64,000 bases of DNA, from NCBI RefSeq assembly GCF_009720745.1, contig NZ_WNKX01000004.1:62001-126000 (forward strand), given 5' to 3'. The stretch is from Massilia eburnea. GTDB taxonomy: Bacteria > Pseudomonadota > Gammaproteobacteria > Burkholderiales > Burkholderiaceae_D. The notes below the pieces were generated by a model, which had not been told where the DNA came from, made no database searches, and worked only from the letters and a program-made list of their open reading frames with translations. The translations under genes were made by a program, and so were the position numbers. This document shows positions 9,902 to 19,812 of this stretch, piece by piece (the first letter of the stretch is position 1; each line of letters starts with the position of its first letter).

Positions 9902-10717
9902 ATGACCACAGTTCGGCGCCCGTTCGCAGTCAGGCTGGTCGGCTTCCCACCGGAGGCCGCGCGTGCGCTCGCACAGGGATTGGCCAAGGCGCCGGCCGAC
10001 GGGCCCTCTTATATCTGCCTGTCCGACGACAGCCTGCAGGACCCCGACATCTATCTCGCCAATGGCACCGAACTGAAAGCGCTGGCCGCCATCGCATCGC
10101 TGGCCGCCGGCGAGATCCGCCCGGCCCTGGTGCTGGGAACGACCGGAGTCGCGCTGACCTACCCGAACTTGCCGCTGCCAGTGCAATGGTCAAGCATGTA
10201 CGCGGAGCTGGAGCGGCTGGTGGAGCGCCGCGCAGAGGTGCTGGCCAGCCTGTCCGCGTCCGGCCAGTCAATGGTTCCCGAACGGCGGCGCCGCGAACGC
10301 CTCGACCTGGACCTGACCGACCCCGCCGTCTATCACAAGATGCGCAAGCCGCGCCGCGAAGGGGCCGTGCTGTGCGTGGATGCCAACGCCACCTTCAGCG
10401 AACACCTGGGTCTCTCGCTCAAGCAATTCGGCACGCCGGTCTTGTGGGCGGTCGACGGCGTGGCTGCCTTGGCGCTGTGCCGGCAGCAGGCGGTAGCTGT
10501 GGTGCTGCTGGATTTCGCCGCCCCCATCATCGACCACTACCTGCTGTGCGCCCAACTGCGCAGCGAGGAATCGCAGCCCGAAGTGATCTTCCTCGTGCAA
10601 TCCGCGCACGACTACGACAGCACCCGCGCCCACGCCGCCGGCGCCGCCGGCATGCTGGACAAGCCACTGGCCCAGCACCAGGTCCAGGCCGTCCTGCGCA
10701 AATTCATGCGCTTGTAA
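9902..10717 (+). CDS. Receiver-domain protein with unknown N-terminal domain
   Basis: The 271-residue soluble protein has an unassigned N-terminal region (about 1-145) and a C-terminal CheY-like receiver domain (about 150-271). In the receiver, AVLCVDANATF gives only one of the usual two acidic residues of the metal site, VVLLDFAAP supplies the probable phospho-acceptor Asp, FLVQSAHDYD the Thr/Ser position, and LDKPLA the conserved Lys. No DNA-binding or enzymatic output domain is visible, and the receiver sits C-terminally, unlike standard response regulators. No kinase is adjacent. The N-terminal domain could be a degenerate receiver-like fold (FAVRLVGFPPEAARAL opening), but I cannot assign it. 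Confidence 0.7.
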   Translation: MTTVRRPFAVRLVGFPPEAARALAQGLAKAPADGPSYICLSDDSLQDPDIYLANGTELKALAAIASLAAGEIRPALVLGTTGVALTYPNLPLPVQWSSMYAELERLVERRAEVLASLSASGQSMVPERRRRERLDLDLTDPAVYHKMRKPRREGAVLCVDANATFSEHLGLSLKQFGTPVLWAVDGVAALALCRQQAVAVVLLDFAAPIIDHYLLCAQLRSEESQPEVIFLVQSAHDYDSTRAHAAGAAGMLDKPLAQHQVQAVLRKFMRL

Positions 10718-10824
10718 CCGTGAATGTTTACGCCTTCTTTACTGAGGGGGCCTGAGTTTTAAGGCTGTTTTTACGGGCGAGTCGATAGAGTTTTGCTTCG
10801 ACTACATCGAAGGAACTCGTCACC

Positions 10825-11571
10825 ATGAAAAAACTGATTCTTGCTTCCGCCGTGCTGGCGGCTTGCACCCTGTCGGCTCGCGCGGAAGATGCGAAGCCGG
10901 ATAATGAAGCCAGCTTCAACGCTGCCATCACCTCGGACTACCGCTACCGAGGCGTTTCCCAGACCCGCCTGAAGCCTGCGCTGCAGGGCGGCATCGATTA
11001 CGTCAATGACCCGACCGGCCTGTATATTGGCGCCTGGGCTTCCACCATCAGGTGGACCAAGGACGCCGGCGGCAGCGGCAACGTGGAACTGGACATCTAC
11101 GGCGGCAAGCGCGGCCAGCTCACAGCGGACGTCAGCTACGACGTCGGGGTACTGAGCTATGTCTATGCTGACAATGGCCTGAAGCACGTGCCAGGCTTCG
11201 CTGATGGCGACACGACGGAGATCTACGGCCAGGTCGGCTATGGTCCGGCGACCCTGAAGTATTCGCACTCCGTCACCAATCTCTTTGGCTACGTCGACAG
11301 CAAGAACTCCGGCTACCTGGACCTGAGCGCCAACATCAACGCCGGCAATGGCTACGCCTTCAACCTGCACGCCGGCCACCAGCGCGTGCACAACAACAGC
11401 GTTGCGAACTATACCGACTGGAAGGCCGGCGTGACCAGGGACCTCGGCTTCGCCAGCGTGCAGCTGGCCGCTGTCGGCGCCAACGCCAGCAGGATTGCCT
11501 ACGCTTCGCCGGCCAACGGCAAGTTCCTCGGCAAGAATGCTTTGCAGCTCACCCTCAGCAAAACATTCTAA
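10825..11571 (+). CDS. TorF-family outer-membrane porin-like protein
   Basis: The 248-residue protein has a Sec signal peptide (MKKLILASAVLAACTLSARA, cleavage before EDAKPD). The mature part is made of alternating amphipathic strands and ends in TLSKTF, a terminal Phe typical of BAM-inserted outer-membrane beta-barrels. The opening SFNAAITSDYRYRGVSQT is characteristic of the conserved hypothetical/TorF putative porin family (TIGR02001 type), common in betaproteobacteria. A hairpin terminator follows, so the gene is probably monocistronic. It lies upstream of the kdp operon but is separated from it by this terminator. The transported substrate is unknown. Confidence 0.8.
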   Translation: MKKLILASAVLAACTLSARAEDAKPDNEASFNAAITSDYRYRGVSQTRLKPALQGGIDYVNDPTGLYIGAWASTIRWTKDAGGSGNVELDIYGGKRGQLTADVSYDVGVLSYVYADNGLKHVPGFADGDTTEIYGQVGYGPATLKYSHSVTNLFGYVDSKNSGYLDLSANINAGNGYAFNLHAGHQRVHNNSVANYTDWKAGVTRDLGFASVQLAAVGANASRIAYASPANGKFLGKNALQLTLSKTF

Positions 11572-11593
11572 GCTGGGCAAGGCCTGCACTGAC

Positions 11594-11615
11594 GGCGCCT
11601 GCGGGCGCCATTTTT
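11594..11615 (+). terminator. Rho-independent terminator after the TorF-like porin
   Basis: GGCGCC (11594-11599), loop TGCG, GGCGCC (11604-11609), then A and five T. It separates the porin transcript from the kdp operon. Confidence 0.7.
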
Positions 11616-11623
11616 ACGACTTG

Positions 11624-11650
11624 TTTACAGCGGGCTGCGGAGTCTTTACA
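11624..11650 (+). promoter_or_regulatory. Candidate kdp control region with TTTACA direct repeats
   Basis: TTTACA occurs at 11624-11629 and 11645-11650, a direct repeat with a 21-bp period (two helical turns), just upstream of the kdp micropeptide. The second copy could be a -35 with a weak -10 (TCGATA, 11668-11673) 17 bp downstream. Tandem T-rich sites are the usual form of KdpE operators, and the operon encodes its own KdpDE. Assignment as a KdpE site is inference. Confidence 0.35.
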
Positions 11651-11712
11651 CCGATTTTAGGCGTGGATCGATAAGCTGGTTCACTAGCAAACAAGACTTT
11701 TCGGGGAAAGAA

Positions 11713-11805
11713 ATGGACTTCGTATTTATCGGCGCAATCGTCGCCTTCGTCGCACTGATAGCCGCCATGGCGGCCGGCTGCGACAAGCTGGGAGGCAAGC
11801 AATGA
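11713..11805 (+). CDS. 30-residue membrane micropeptide at the head of the kdp operon
   Basis: The ORF encodes a 30-residue peptide beginning MDFVFIGAIVAFVALIAAM and ending in CDKLGGKQ. It has one hydrophobic helix (about residues 3-22) and a short basic tail. A GGGGAAAG purine run precedes the ATG. Its TGA overlaps the kdpF ATG (ATGA), so it is translationally coupled to kdpF. It is not KdpF itself, which follows intact. It could be a second single-span accessory of the Kdp complex or a leader peptide. The Cys in AAGCDK is preceded by a weak lipobox-like context, so a tiny lipoprotein is an alternative. I do not recognise a named family. Confidence 0.65.
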   Translation: MDFVFIGAIVAFVALIAAMAAGCDKLGGKQ

Positions 11806-11891
11806 ATATCTTTTACGTCATCGGCTCGCTCGCTACGGCCGGCCTGTTGGTCTACCTGCTGGTAGCCTTGCTCAAAGCGGAGGATCTGTGA
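11802..11891 (+). CDS. kdpF: K+-transporting ATPase small subunit KdpF
   Basis: A 29-residue peptide ([20 protein letters not shown], ending VALLKAEDL) with one transmembrane helix. The size equals E. coli KdpF (29 residues), and the position immediately before kdpA is the standard one. KdpF stabilises the KdpABC complex in the inner membrane. Its start overlaps the upstream micropeptide stop and its stop is 1 nt before the kdpA ATG, so the genes are translationally linked. Confidence 0.88.
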   Translation: MNIFYVIGSLATAGLLVYLLVALLKAEDL

Positions 11892-11892
11892 C

Positions 11893-13674
11893 ATGAGCAC
11901 CCAATCCTTCCTGTTGCTGACAGTTTTCATGGTGGTGCTGATTGCTGCCGCCTGGCCCCTCGGCGGCTGGCTGGCCCGCGTGGCTGATGGCCGCAGAGTG
12001 CCCTGCCTGGGCTGGCTGGGCGCCTTGGAAAAGCTGCTGTACCGCGCGGCCGGCGTGCCGCTTGACACTGAAAAGCAGGGCATGGGGTGGAAGGCTTATG
12101 CGGTCGCGCTGCTGGCCTTCAACGGACTGGGCGTGTTGTTCGTCTATGGCGTGCAGCGCACGCAGCAATGGCTGCCGCTGAACCCGCAGGGCCTGGGGAA
12201 CATCAGCCCGGACTCCTCGTTCAATACTGCTGTCAGCTTCGTCTCGAACACCAACTGGCAGGGATATGTGGGCGAACAGGCCATGAGCTACCTGAGCCAG
12301 ATGCTGGCGCTGGCGCCGCAGAACTTCTTCTCCGCAGCCACCGGTATCGCCGTCGCCTTCGCCCTGATCCGCGGCTTTGCGCAGCGTTCGGCCAAATCGA
12401 TCGGCAACTTCTGGGTCGACTTGACCCGCATTACGCTATACCTGTTGCTGCCGCTGTCCTTCGTCTACGCTGTGTTCCTGGTCGGGCAGGGCGTGATCCA
12501 GAACTTCTCAGCGTACCAGGAGGTCGCGCTGGTCGAACCATTTACCTATTCCGCGCCTGGTGCAACACCGCAGGCCCCATCGCAAACGCTGGCCGCTGCC
12601 ACGCAGACTATAGCCATGGGGCCGGTCGCTTCGCAGGAAGCGATCAAGATGCTGGGCACCAACGGCGGAGGCTTTTTCAACGCCAACTCGGCCCACCCCT
12701 ACGAAAATCCGACGCCGCTCACCAACTTCGTACAGATGCTGTCGATCTTCCTGATTCCGGCTGGCCTGTGCTTCGCCTTCGGCCACTTGGTAGGCGACCG
12801 CCGCCAGGGCTGGGCCGTGCTGGCTGCAATGAGCATCATGTTCGTGGTGGCGGCAGCCGGCATCATGGCCGCTGAGCAGTCCAGCCATCCGGCCCTGCAG
12901 GCGATGGGTGTCGACCAGGCGGCCAGCGGCCTGCAGCCGGGCGGCAATATGGAAGGCAAGGAGGCCCGCTTCGGCATCGCCGCTTCCGGGCTGTTCGCCG
13001 CTGTCACGACCGCCGCTTCGTGCGGCGCCGTGAACAGCTTCCACGATTCCTTCACGCCGCTGGGCGGGATGGGCCCGACCCTGCTGATGCAGCTGGGCGA
13101 AGTGATCTTCGGCGGCGTGGGTTCCGGCCTGTACGGCATGCTGATCTTCGCCATCATGGCGGTGTTCATCGCCGGCCTGATGATCGGCCGCACCCCGGAA
13201 TACCTGGGCAAGAAGATCCAGTCGTATGAGATGAAGATGACTTCCATCGCCATCCTGGTCACGCCGACCCTGGTGCTGGTGGGGACCGCCGTCGCCATCA
13301 TGCTGGACGTAGGCAAGGCCGGCGTGGCCAACCCTGGCGCGCACGGTTTCACCGAGATCCTGTACGCCTTCAGCTCGGCCGCCAACAACAACGGCAGCGC
13401 CTTTGCCGGGATCTCCGCCAACACGCCGTTCTACAACACCATGCTGGCCATCGCCATGTGGTTTGGCCGCTTCGCCATGATCGTGCCGGTGCTGGCCATT
13501 GCCGGTTCGCTGGCTGGCAAGCAGCGCCTGCAGGTGACTTCCGGCACCATGCCGACCCACGGCCTGATGTTCGTGTTCCTGCTGATCGCCGTTGTGCTGC
13601 TGGTCGGCGTGCTGAATTATGTTCCTGCGCTGGCGCTTGGCCCGGTCATCGAACACCTGCAACTGTATAAATAA
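11893..13674 (+). CDS. kdpA: K+-transporting ATPase potassium-binding subunit KdpA
   Basis: The 593-residue polytopic membrane protein is the potassium-selective channel-like subunit of the Kdp P-type ATPase. The four SKT-like selectivity repeats are recognisable: [52 protein letters not shown] and [17 protein letters not shown], each containing the pore-loop segment. It is somewhat longer than E. coli KdpA (557), mainly from an internal loop around residues 210-240 and 330-360. It lies between kdpF and kdpB with near-zero spacing, and works at low external potassium in the inner membrane. Confidence 0.97.
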   Translation: MSTQSFLLLTVFMVVLIAAAWPLGGWLARVADGRRVPCLGWLGALEKLLYRAAGVPLDTEKQGMGWKAYAVALLAFNGLGVLFVYGVQRTQQWLPLNPQGLGNISPDSSFNTAVSFVSNTNWQGYVGEQAMSYLSQMLALAPQNFFSAATGIAVAFALIRGFAQRSAKSIGNFWVDLTRITLYLLLPLSFVYAVFLVGQGVIQNFSAYQEVALVEPFTYSAPGATPQAPSQTLAAATQTIAMGPVASQEAIKMLGTNGGGFFNANSAHPYENPTPLTNFVQMLSIFLIPAGLCFAFGHLVGDRRQGWAVLAAMSIMFVVAAAGIMAAEQSSHPALQAMGVDQAASGLQPGGNMEGKEARFGIAASGLFAAVTTAASCGAVNSFHDSFTPLGGMGPTLLMQLGEVIFGGVGSGLYGMLIFAIMAVFIAGLMIGRTPEYLGKKIQSYEMKMTSIAILVTPTLVLVGTAVAIMLDVGKAGVANPGAHGFTEILYAFSSAANNNGSAFAGISANTPFYNTMLAIAMWFGRFAMIVPVLAIAGSLAGKQRLQVTSGTMPTHGLMFVFLLIAVVLLVGVLNYVPALALGPVIEHLQLYK

Positions 13675-13686
13675 GGAGTGCACATC

Positions 13687-15783
13687 ATGTCGCAATCGCA
13701 TGCGATCCCGGTCGCCCAAGCAGGGCAGCGCCTCAAGCTGTTCGAATCGAAGCTGGTGCTGCCTGCCATGATCGAGTCCTTCTACAAGCTCAATCCTGCG
13801 GTGCAGCTGCGCAGTCCTGTGATGTTCGTGGTGTATGTCGGCAGCATCGTCACCACGCTGCTGTACGTACAGTCGATTTTCGGCAAGGGCGAAGCCAGTT
13901 CAGGCTTTATCCTGGCCACCGCAATCTGGTTGTGGTTCACCGTGTTGTTCGCAAACTTCGCCGAAGCGCTGGCCGAGGGCCGCAGCAAAGCGCAAGCGGC
14001 TTCTCTGCGTAGCCTGAAGCAAAGCGTCACGTCGAAGAAACTGAGCACGCCCAAGCTTGGAACCGCCTGGCTGCCATGCTCCGCCACCGACCTGCGCAAG
14101 GGTGACTACGTGCTGGTGGAAGCCGGCGATGTGATCCCGATTGACGGGACCGTGATCGAAGGCGTGGCGTCGGTGGACGAAAGCGCAATCACCGGCGAAT
14201 CGGCGCCCGTGATCCGCGAATCGGGCGGCGACTTTTCCTCCGTCACCGGCGGCACGCGCGTGCTTTCCGATTGGCTGGTGGTACAGGTGACCGCGAATCC
14301 TGGCGAGACCTTCCTCGACCGTATGATCGCCATGGTGGAAGGCGCCAAGCGCAAGAAAACCCCGAACGAGATCGCCCTGACCATCCTGCTGGTGGCGCTG
14401 ACCATCGTGTTCCTGGTAGTGACGGCGACCTTGCTGCCGATGTCCATGTTCTCGGTGGAGGTAGCAAAATCCGGCACCCCGATCACCATCACAGTGCTGA
14501 TCGCGCTGCTGGTATGCCTGATTCCAACCACCATCGGCGGCCTGCTGTCGGCCATCGGCGTGGCCGGCATGAGCCGCATGATGCAGGCCAATGTGATCGC
14601 CACTTCCGGCCGTGCGGTGGAAGCCGCCGGCGACGTCGACGTGCTGCTGCTGGATAAGACCGGCACCATCACTCTCGGCAATCGCCAGGCCTCCGCCTTC
14701 TTCCCGGCGCCGGGTGTGACCGAGCGTGAACTGGCCGACGTGGCGCAACTGGCCTCGCTGGCGGATGAAACGCCGGAAGGGCGCAGCATCGTGGTGCTGG
14801 CCAAGCAGAAGTTCAATATCCGCGAACGCGAACTGTCGCCGGTGCATGCTGCCTTCATCCCGTTCACCGCACAAACGCGTATGAGCGGCGTCGACATGGA
14901 CGGCCGCGAGGTACGCAAGGGCGCCGCCGAAGCCGTGCGCAAATACGTGGAAGCGCAGGGCAAGGACTTCCCATCCGACGTGCTGCGCAGCGTGGACGAC
15001 GTGTCGCGCCGCGGCAGTACGCCGCTGGTGGTCTCTGATTCCTGGCGCGTGATGGGCGTGGTGGAGCTGAAAGACATTGTGAAGGGCGGCATCAAGGAGC
15101 GCTTCGCCGAACTGCGCCGGATGGGTATCAAGACCGTGATGATCACCGGCGACAACAGGGTGACCGCCGCCGCCATTGCGGCCGAAGCAGGTGTGGACGA
15201 CTTCCTGGCGGAAGCAACGCCGGAAGACAAGCTGAAACTGATCCGTGACTACCAGTCCGACGGCCGCCTGGTTGCCATGACCGGCGACGGCACCAACGAT
15301 GCGCCGGCGCTGGCCCAGGCCGACGTGGCGGTGGCAATGAGCTCCGGCACCCAGGCGGCGAAAGAAGCCGGCAACATGGTCGACCTGGATTCCAATCCGA
15401 CCAAGCTGCTGGAGATCGTGGAAATAGGCAAGCAGATGCTGATGACGCGCGGCTCGCTGACCACGTTCTCGATTTCGAACGACATCGCCAAGTACTTTGC
15501 GATCATTCCAGCCGCCTTCGTGGGCACCTATCCTCAGCTCAAAGCCCTGGACGTGATGCACCTGGCGAGCCCGAATTCGGCCATCATGTCCGCCGTGATC
15601 TTCAACGCGCTGATCATCGTTTTCCTGATCCCGCTGGCGCTGAAGGGCGTGCGTTACCGTGCCATCGGCGCTACCGCGCTCCTGCGCCGCAACCTGCTGG
15701 TGTATGGCGCCGGTGGCCTGGTCCTGCCCTTCATCGGCATCAAGCTGATCGACTTGCTGCTGTCGGCGTTCAACCTCGTTTAA
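13687..15783 (+). CDS. kdpB: K+-transporting P-type ATPase subunit KdpB
   Basis: The ATP-hydrolysing subunit has about 698 residues. The phosphorylated Asp is in [13 protein letters not shown] (about residue 323). Other P-type motifs are the actuator [13 protein letters not shown] (TGES), the nucleotide-binding region, [14 protein letters not shown] and the hinge [17 protein letters not shown]. The ATG at 13687 is preferred over an in-frame GTG at 13678 because AAGGAG at 13673-13678 is ideally spaced for it. The kdpA stop overlaps this Shine-Dalgarno, so translation is coupled. Confidence 0.97.
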   Translation: MSQSHAIPVAQAGQRLKLFESKLVLPAMIESFYKLNPAVQLRSPVMFVVYVGSIVTTLLYVQSIFGKGEASSGFILATAIWLWFTVLFANFAEALAEGRSKAQAASLRSLKQSVTSKKLSTPKLGTAWLPCSATDLRKGDYVLVEAGDVIPIDGTVIEGVASVDESAITGESAPVIRESGGDFSSVTGGTRVLSDWLVVQVTANPGETFLDRMIAMVEGAKRKKTPNEIALTILLVALTIVFLVVTATLLPMSMFSVEVAKSGTPITITVLIALLVCLIPTTIGGLLSAIGVAGMSRMMQANVIATSGRAVEAAGDVDVLLLDKTGTITLGNRQASAFFPAPGVTERELADVAQLASLADETPEGRSIVVLAKQKFNIRERELSPVHAAFIPFTAQTRMSGVDMDGREVRKGAAEAVRKYVEAQGKDFPSDVLRSVDDVSRRGSTPLVVSDSWRVMGVVELKDIVKGGIKERFAELRRMGIKTVMITGDNRVTAAAIAAEAGVDDFLAEATPEDKLKLIRDYQSDGRLVAMTGDGTNDAPALAQADVAVAMSSGTQAAKEAGNMVDLDSNPTKLLEIVEIGKQMLMTRGSLTTFSISNDIAKYFAIIPAAFVGTYPQLKALDVMHLASPNSAIMSAVIFNALIIVFLIPLALKGVRYRAIGATALLRRNLLVYGAGGLVLPFIGIKLIDLLLSAFNLV

Positions 15784-15796
15784 GCTGGAGAACAAG

Positions 15797-16381
15797 ATGA
15801 TTTCGACTTTTCGCCCCGCCCTGGTGCTGTTCGGCGCACTGACCCTGGCTACCGGCGTGCTCTATCCGCTGGCAGTGACTGGCGTTGGCCAGGCGCTCTT
15901 CCCGCATCAGGCAGCGGGCTCCATCATTGAAGTGGATGGCAAGGCGGTTGGCTCCGCGCTGATCGGCCAGCAATTTACTTCGCCTGAGTATTTCTGGAGC
16001 CGCCCATCGGCAACCGGACCAATGCCATATAACGCCAGCGGTTCCTCGGCGTCCAACCTCGGACCGCTGAACCCCGCCTTGACGGATGCCGTCAAAGCCC
16101 GTGTCGATGCGCTGAAGGCGGCCGATCCCGCCAACACGGCGCCGGTTCCGGTCGACCTGGTCACGGCCTCGGGCAGCGGCCTCGATCCGGAAATCAGCCT
16201 GGCTGCAGCCAACTACCAGGTCAAGCGTGTCGCAGCGCAGCGTGGCATGTTGCCGGAGTACGTGCAGAAGCTGATCGAACAGCACGCCTCGCACAGGATG
16301 CTGGGCATTTTTGGCGAGCCGCGCGTGAATGTCCTGGCGCTCAATCTGGCGCTGGACGGAAAAACCCCGCATACTCGCTGA
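15797..16381 (+). CDS. kdpC: K+-transporting ATPase subunit KdpC
   Basis: The 194-residue protein has a single N-terminal membrane anchor ([20 protein letters not shown]) followed by a periplasmic domain. Family signatures are [20 protein letters not shown] and [17 protein letters not shown]. KdpC completes the KdpFABC complex and is proposed to increase its affinity for potassium or ATP. It starts 13 bp after kdpB behind a GGAGAA Shine-Dalgarno and stops 1 nt before the kdpD start. Confidence 0.96.
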   Translation: MISTFRPALVLFGALTLATGVLYPLAVTGVGQALFPHQAAGSIIEVDGKAVGSALIGQQFTSPEYFWSRPSATGPMPYNASGSSASNLGPLNPALTDAVKARVDALKAADPANTAPVPVDLVTASGSGLDPEISLAAANYQVKRVAAQRGMLPEYVQKLIEQHASHRMLGIFGEPRVNVLALNLALDGKTPHTR

Positions 16382-16382
16382 C

Positions 16383-19094
16383 ATGATTCCACTCGACGAC
16401 GACCGGCCAGACCCCGACGCGCTGCTGGCGCAAATGCAGGAACAAGAGCGCAAGGCCGCCCGCGGAAAGCTGCGCATTTACTTCGGCGCCTCGGCCGGAG
16501 TTGGCAAGACCTATGCAATGTTGTCGGCCGCCCGCAAGTTGCAGGCGGCCGGCCAGCAGGTACTGGTCGGCGTTATCGAAACCCACGGCCGCAGCGAGAC
16601 CGCCGCGCTGGTGGATGGTTTGGAGATTCTGCCCCTCAAACCGATCGATTACCGCGGCAAGTCCCTGGGCGAATTCGACATCGACATGGCGCTCGAGCGC
16701 CGGCCCCCGCTGATCCTGATTGACGAGTTGGCGCACTCCAACGCACCGGGCTCGCGCCATCCCAAGCGCTGGCAGGACGTGGAGGAATTGCTGGAAGCGG
16801 GCATCGACGTCTTCAGCACCGTGAACGTGCAGCACCTTGAAAGCCTGAACGACGTAGTGGGCGGCATCACCGGCATCCAGGTCAACGAAACCGTGCCGGA
16901 TACCGTGTTCGACGCCGCCGACGAAGTGGTGCTGGTCGACATCCCAGCCGACGAACTGCTGGCGCGCCTGAAGGGGGGCAAGGTCTATCAGGCGCAGCAA
17001 GCCGAACGCGCTGCACAGAACTTTTTCCGCAAAGGGAACCTGATCGCCCTGCGCGAGCTCGCCTTGCGCCGCACTGCCGACCGCATTGAAGACGACGTGC
17101 GCGCCTATCGCGTCGAGCAATCGATCGACACCATCTGGAAGACCGGCGCATCGGTGCTGGCCCTGGTTGGCCCGCGCCCTGGCTGCGAACAGGTGGTGCG
17201 CAGCGCCGCGCGGCTGGCGGGGCAGCTGGGCACGGAATGGCATGCGATCTATGTCGAGACGCCGGCCTTGCAACGCCTGCCCGCCGCGCAGCGCGAACGC
17301 ATCCTGAAGATGCTCAAGCTGGCGCAAGACCTGGGTGCAACGACGGCCGTGCTCTCCGCCAGCAATGTCGCCGCCGCAGCTGCGGAATACGCGCGCAGCC
17401 ACAACCTGTCCAAGATCGCGATGGGCAGGGCGCATGACAGCAGCCCATGGCGCCGCTCCCACATCCGCAACCTGGCAGCCAGGGCGCCGGACATTGACCT
17501 GATCGAAGTTTCCGGCAGCGAGCGCGAGACGGCGCCCGCAACGGCGGGGGGCGGCTCCACTGCCGCCGAAGACGCGGTGGAGGACGCGCTTCGCTTCAAG
17601 CGGCGCGCGATCGGCTACGGCGTGGCGGCCGCCTCCAGTGTTGGCATGGCTTTGCTGGCGACGCCGCTGCTGCCGTACTTCGACCTGGCCAACATCGCCA
17701 TGCTGTTCCTGCTGGTGGTGCTGCTGGTCGCGGTGCGTTACGGGCGCGGCCCGTCCGTGCTGGCGACCTGCCTCAGCGTCGCCTGTTTCGACTTCTTCTT
17801 TGTGCCGCCGCGCTTCAGTTTCGCCATCTCCGACCTGCAATACATGATTACGTTCGGCGTGATGCTGGCGGTCGGCCTGATCACCGGTCACCTGACCGCA
17901 GGCCTGCGCTTCCAGGCCCGCGTCGCCTCTTACCGTGAAGCGCGTGCCCGTGCCTTGTACGAGTTTGCGCGCGAAATGTCGGGCGTGCTGCAGACGGAGC
18001 AGGTCTTCGAAACCACCGCGCGCTTCGTGCAGTCCACTTTCAATGCCAAGGCTACGCTGCTGGTTCCTGATGCCGAAGGCAAGCTGCACCTGCCGCCGGG
18101 CGGCGCTGCACCTGCAGCGCTGGACCAGGGCGTGGCGCAATGGGCCTTCGACCATGCCGAAAGCGCCGGCCTGGGCACCGGGACGCTGCCCGCCAGCCCG
18201 CTGTTCTACATGCCGCTGGTCGCACCCATGCGCACGCGCGGCGTGCTGGCGATCGAACCGGCGCAGCGGCGCTGGATCCTGATCCCCGAACAGCGGCAGC
18301 ACCTCGATACCTTCGCAGCCCTGGCGGCCATCGCGCTGGAACGCGTGCACTACGTCGAGGTGGCGCAGGACGCCCTGGTCAATATGGAATCTGAACGGCT
18401 GCGCAACTCCCTGCTGGCGGCACTGTCGCACGACCTGCGCACCCCGCTCACGTCGCTGGTCGGCCTGTCCGAATCGCTGGCCGGTTCGCGCCCGGCCTTG
18501 CCGGAGCAGCAGCTGGAACTCGCCAACTTCCTGCACTCCGAAGCATTGCGCATGAGCGCCCTGGTATCCAATCTGCTCGACATGGCTCGCATTGAAAGCG
18601 GCGAGCTGAAATTCAACCTGCAATGGCAGCCGCTGGAAGAAGTGGTCGGCAGCGCCTTGCGCGCCAGCCGACTGCAGCTGGCCGGCCATAAAGTGAGCAC
18701 CCAGCTCTCGCTCGGCCTGCCGCTGCTGCGCTTTGACGCCGTGCTGATAGAACGCGTGCTGTGCAATCTGCTGGAGAACGCCGCCAAGTACACACCGCCC
18801 GGGTCGTCGGTCGTGATCTACGCCGTGCAGCGCGGCGAATTCGTCAGGGTGATGGTGTACGATAACGGCCCCGGCGTGCCACGCGGCCGCGAAGAAGCAG
18901 TCTTTGAAAAATTCACCCGCGGAGAGAAGGAATCTTCCAAGCCGGGCGTTGGCCTTGGACTGGCGATTTGCCGCGCCATCGTGGAAGCCCATGGCGGCAC
19001 GATCGCCGTGGATAAATCGCCGCTGGGAGGAGCAGCTTTCGTCTTCACGCTGCCGATTGGCACGCCGCCGCAGCCGCCGGAAATCGAGGAATAA
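16383..19094 (+). CDS. kdpD: Osmosensitive K+ channel histidine kinase KdpD
   Basis: The 903-residue sensor kinase has this order: an N-terminal KdpD domain with Walker A GASAGVGKT (about 32-40) and LIDELAHSNAPGSRHPKRW; a Usp-like domain (about 250-370); a four-helix DUF4118 membrane unit (about 410-510); a GAF-like domain; HisKA with the phospho-acceptor His in LSHDLRTPLTSL; and HATPase with DNGPGVP and GVGLGLAI. The ATG at 16383 begins MIPLDDDRPDPDALL and is 1 nt after the kdpC stop. An upstream in-frame start would run deep into kdpC and is not preferred. It phosphorylates KdpE when potassium is limiting; the kdpE start overlaps its stop. Confidence 0.96.
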   Translation: MIPLDDDRPDPDALLAQMQEQERKAARGKLRIYFGASAGVGKTYAMLSAARKLQAAGQQVLVGVIETHGRSETAALVDGLEILPLKPIDYRGKSLGEFDIDMALERRPPLILIDELAHSNAPGSRHPKRWQDVEELLEAGIDVFSTVNVQHLESLNDVVGGITGIQVNETVPDTVFDAADEVVLVDIPADELLARLKGGKVYQAQQAERAAQNFFRKGNLIALRELALRRTADRIEDDVRAYRVEQSIDTIWKTGASVLALVGPRPGCEQVVRSAARLAGQLGTEWHAIYVETPALQRLPAAQRERILKMLKLAQDLGATTAVLSASNVAAAAAEYARSHNLSKIAMGRAHDSSPWRRSHIRNLAARAPDIDLIEVSGSERETAPATAGGGSTAAEDAVEDALRFKRRAIGYGVAAASSVGMALLATPLLPYFDLANIAMLFLLVVLLVAVRYGRGPSVLATCLSVACFDFFFVPPRFSFAISDLQYMITFGVMLAVGLITGHLTAGLRFQARVASYREARARALYEFAREMSGVLQTEQVFETTARFVQSTFNAKATLLVPDAEGKLHLPPGGAAPAALDQGVAQWAFDHAESAGLGTGTLPASPLFYMPLVAPMRTRGVLAIEPAQRRWILIPEQRQHLDTFAALAAIALERVHYVEVAQDALVNMESERLRNSLLAALSHDLRTPLTSLVGLSESLAGSRPALPEQQLELANFLHSEALRMSALVSNLLDMARIESGELKFNLQWQPLEEVVGSALRASRLQLAGHKVSTQLSLGLPLLRFDAVLIERVLCNLLENAAKYTPPGSSVVIYAVQRGEFVRVMVYDNGPGVPRGREEAVFEKFTRGEKESSKPGVGLGLAICRAIVEAHGGTIAVDKSPLGGAAFVFTLPIGTPPQPPEIEE

Positions 19095-19801
19095 TGAACA
19101 CGCAACAAACCGAGATAGTTCCCACCGCACTGCTGGTGGAAGACGAACCACAGATCCGCCGCTTTGTGCGCGCTGCGCTGGAAGAAGAAGGCTGGCACGT
19201 GCACGAATCGGCCAGCATGCAGCGCGGCCTGATCGACGCCGGCACGCGCAAGCCGGACCTGGTGATCCTCGACCTGGGCCTGCCAGACGGCGACGGCATC
19301 GACTTCATCACCGATTTGCGCGAATGGTCGAACGTACCGGTAATCGTGCTGTCCGCGCGCGTCAACGAAGCCGACAAGATCAAGGCGCTCGACGCCGGCG
19401 CCGACGACTACCTGAGCAAGCCTTTCGGCACTGGCGAACTGCTCGCCCGCGTGCGCGCCACGCTGCGGCGCCAGCGGCAACCGCAAGCTGACAAAACCGG
19501 CCAGGTGCAATTCGGGGAAGTAATGGTGGACTTGCCGAACCGCCGCGTCACCAAACGCGGCGAGCACGTACACCTGACGCCCACCGAATACCGCCTGCTG
19601 TCGGTACTGGTGGCCAACGCCGGCCGCGTCATGACCGCCCCGCAGCTGCTGCGCGCCGTCTGGGGGCCCGCGCAATCGGACAACAGCCACTACCTGCGCA
19701 TCTACATGGGCCACCTGCGCCACAAGCTGGAAGACGACCCGGCCCAGCCGCAATACCTGCTGACCGAAACCGCCGTCGGCTACCGCCTCCAGCTAAGTTG
19801 A
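19094..19801 (+). CDS. kdpE: Two-component response regulator KdpE
   Basis: A 235-residue OmpR/PhoB-type regulator. The receiver has ALLVEDEPQIRRF, the phospho-acceptor Asp in LVILDLGLPDGDG, VLSARVNEADK and DDYLSKPF. The winged-helix domain (about 135-235) has HLTPTEYRLLSVLVANAGRV and SHYLRIYMGHLRHKLE. The start overlaps the kdpD stop (TAATG), giving tight coupling. It activates the kdp operon; the candidate target is the TTTACA repeat region upstream of the operon. An inverted-repeat element follows its stop and may act as the operon terminator. Confidence 0.96.
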   Translation: MNTQQTEIVPTALLVEDEPQIRRFVRAALEEEGWHVHESASMQRGLIDAGTRKPDLVILDLGLPDGDGIDFITDLREWSNVPVIVLSARVNEADKIKALDAGADDYLSKPFGTGELLARVRATLRRQRQPQADKTGQVQFGEVMVDLPNRRVTKRGEHVHLTPTEYRLLSVLVANAGRVMTAPQLLRAVWGPAQSDNSHYLRIYMGHLRHKLEDDPAQPQYLLTETAVGYRLQLS

Positions 19802-19812
19802 ATTGCCGAGTC

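Noticed and set aside
16341..19151. Minus-strand ORF (936 codons) opposite kdpD
   Set aside because: Shadow frame of kdpD with low-complexity composition; kdpD is unambiguous.
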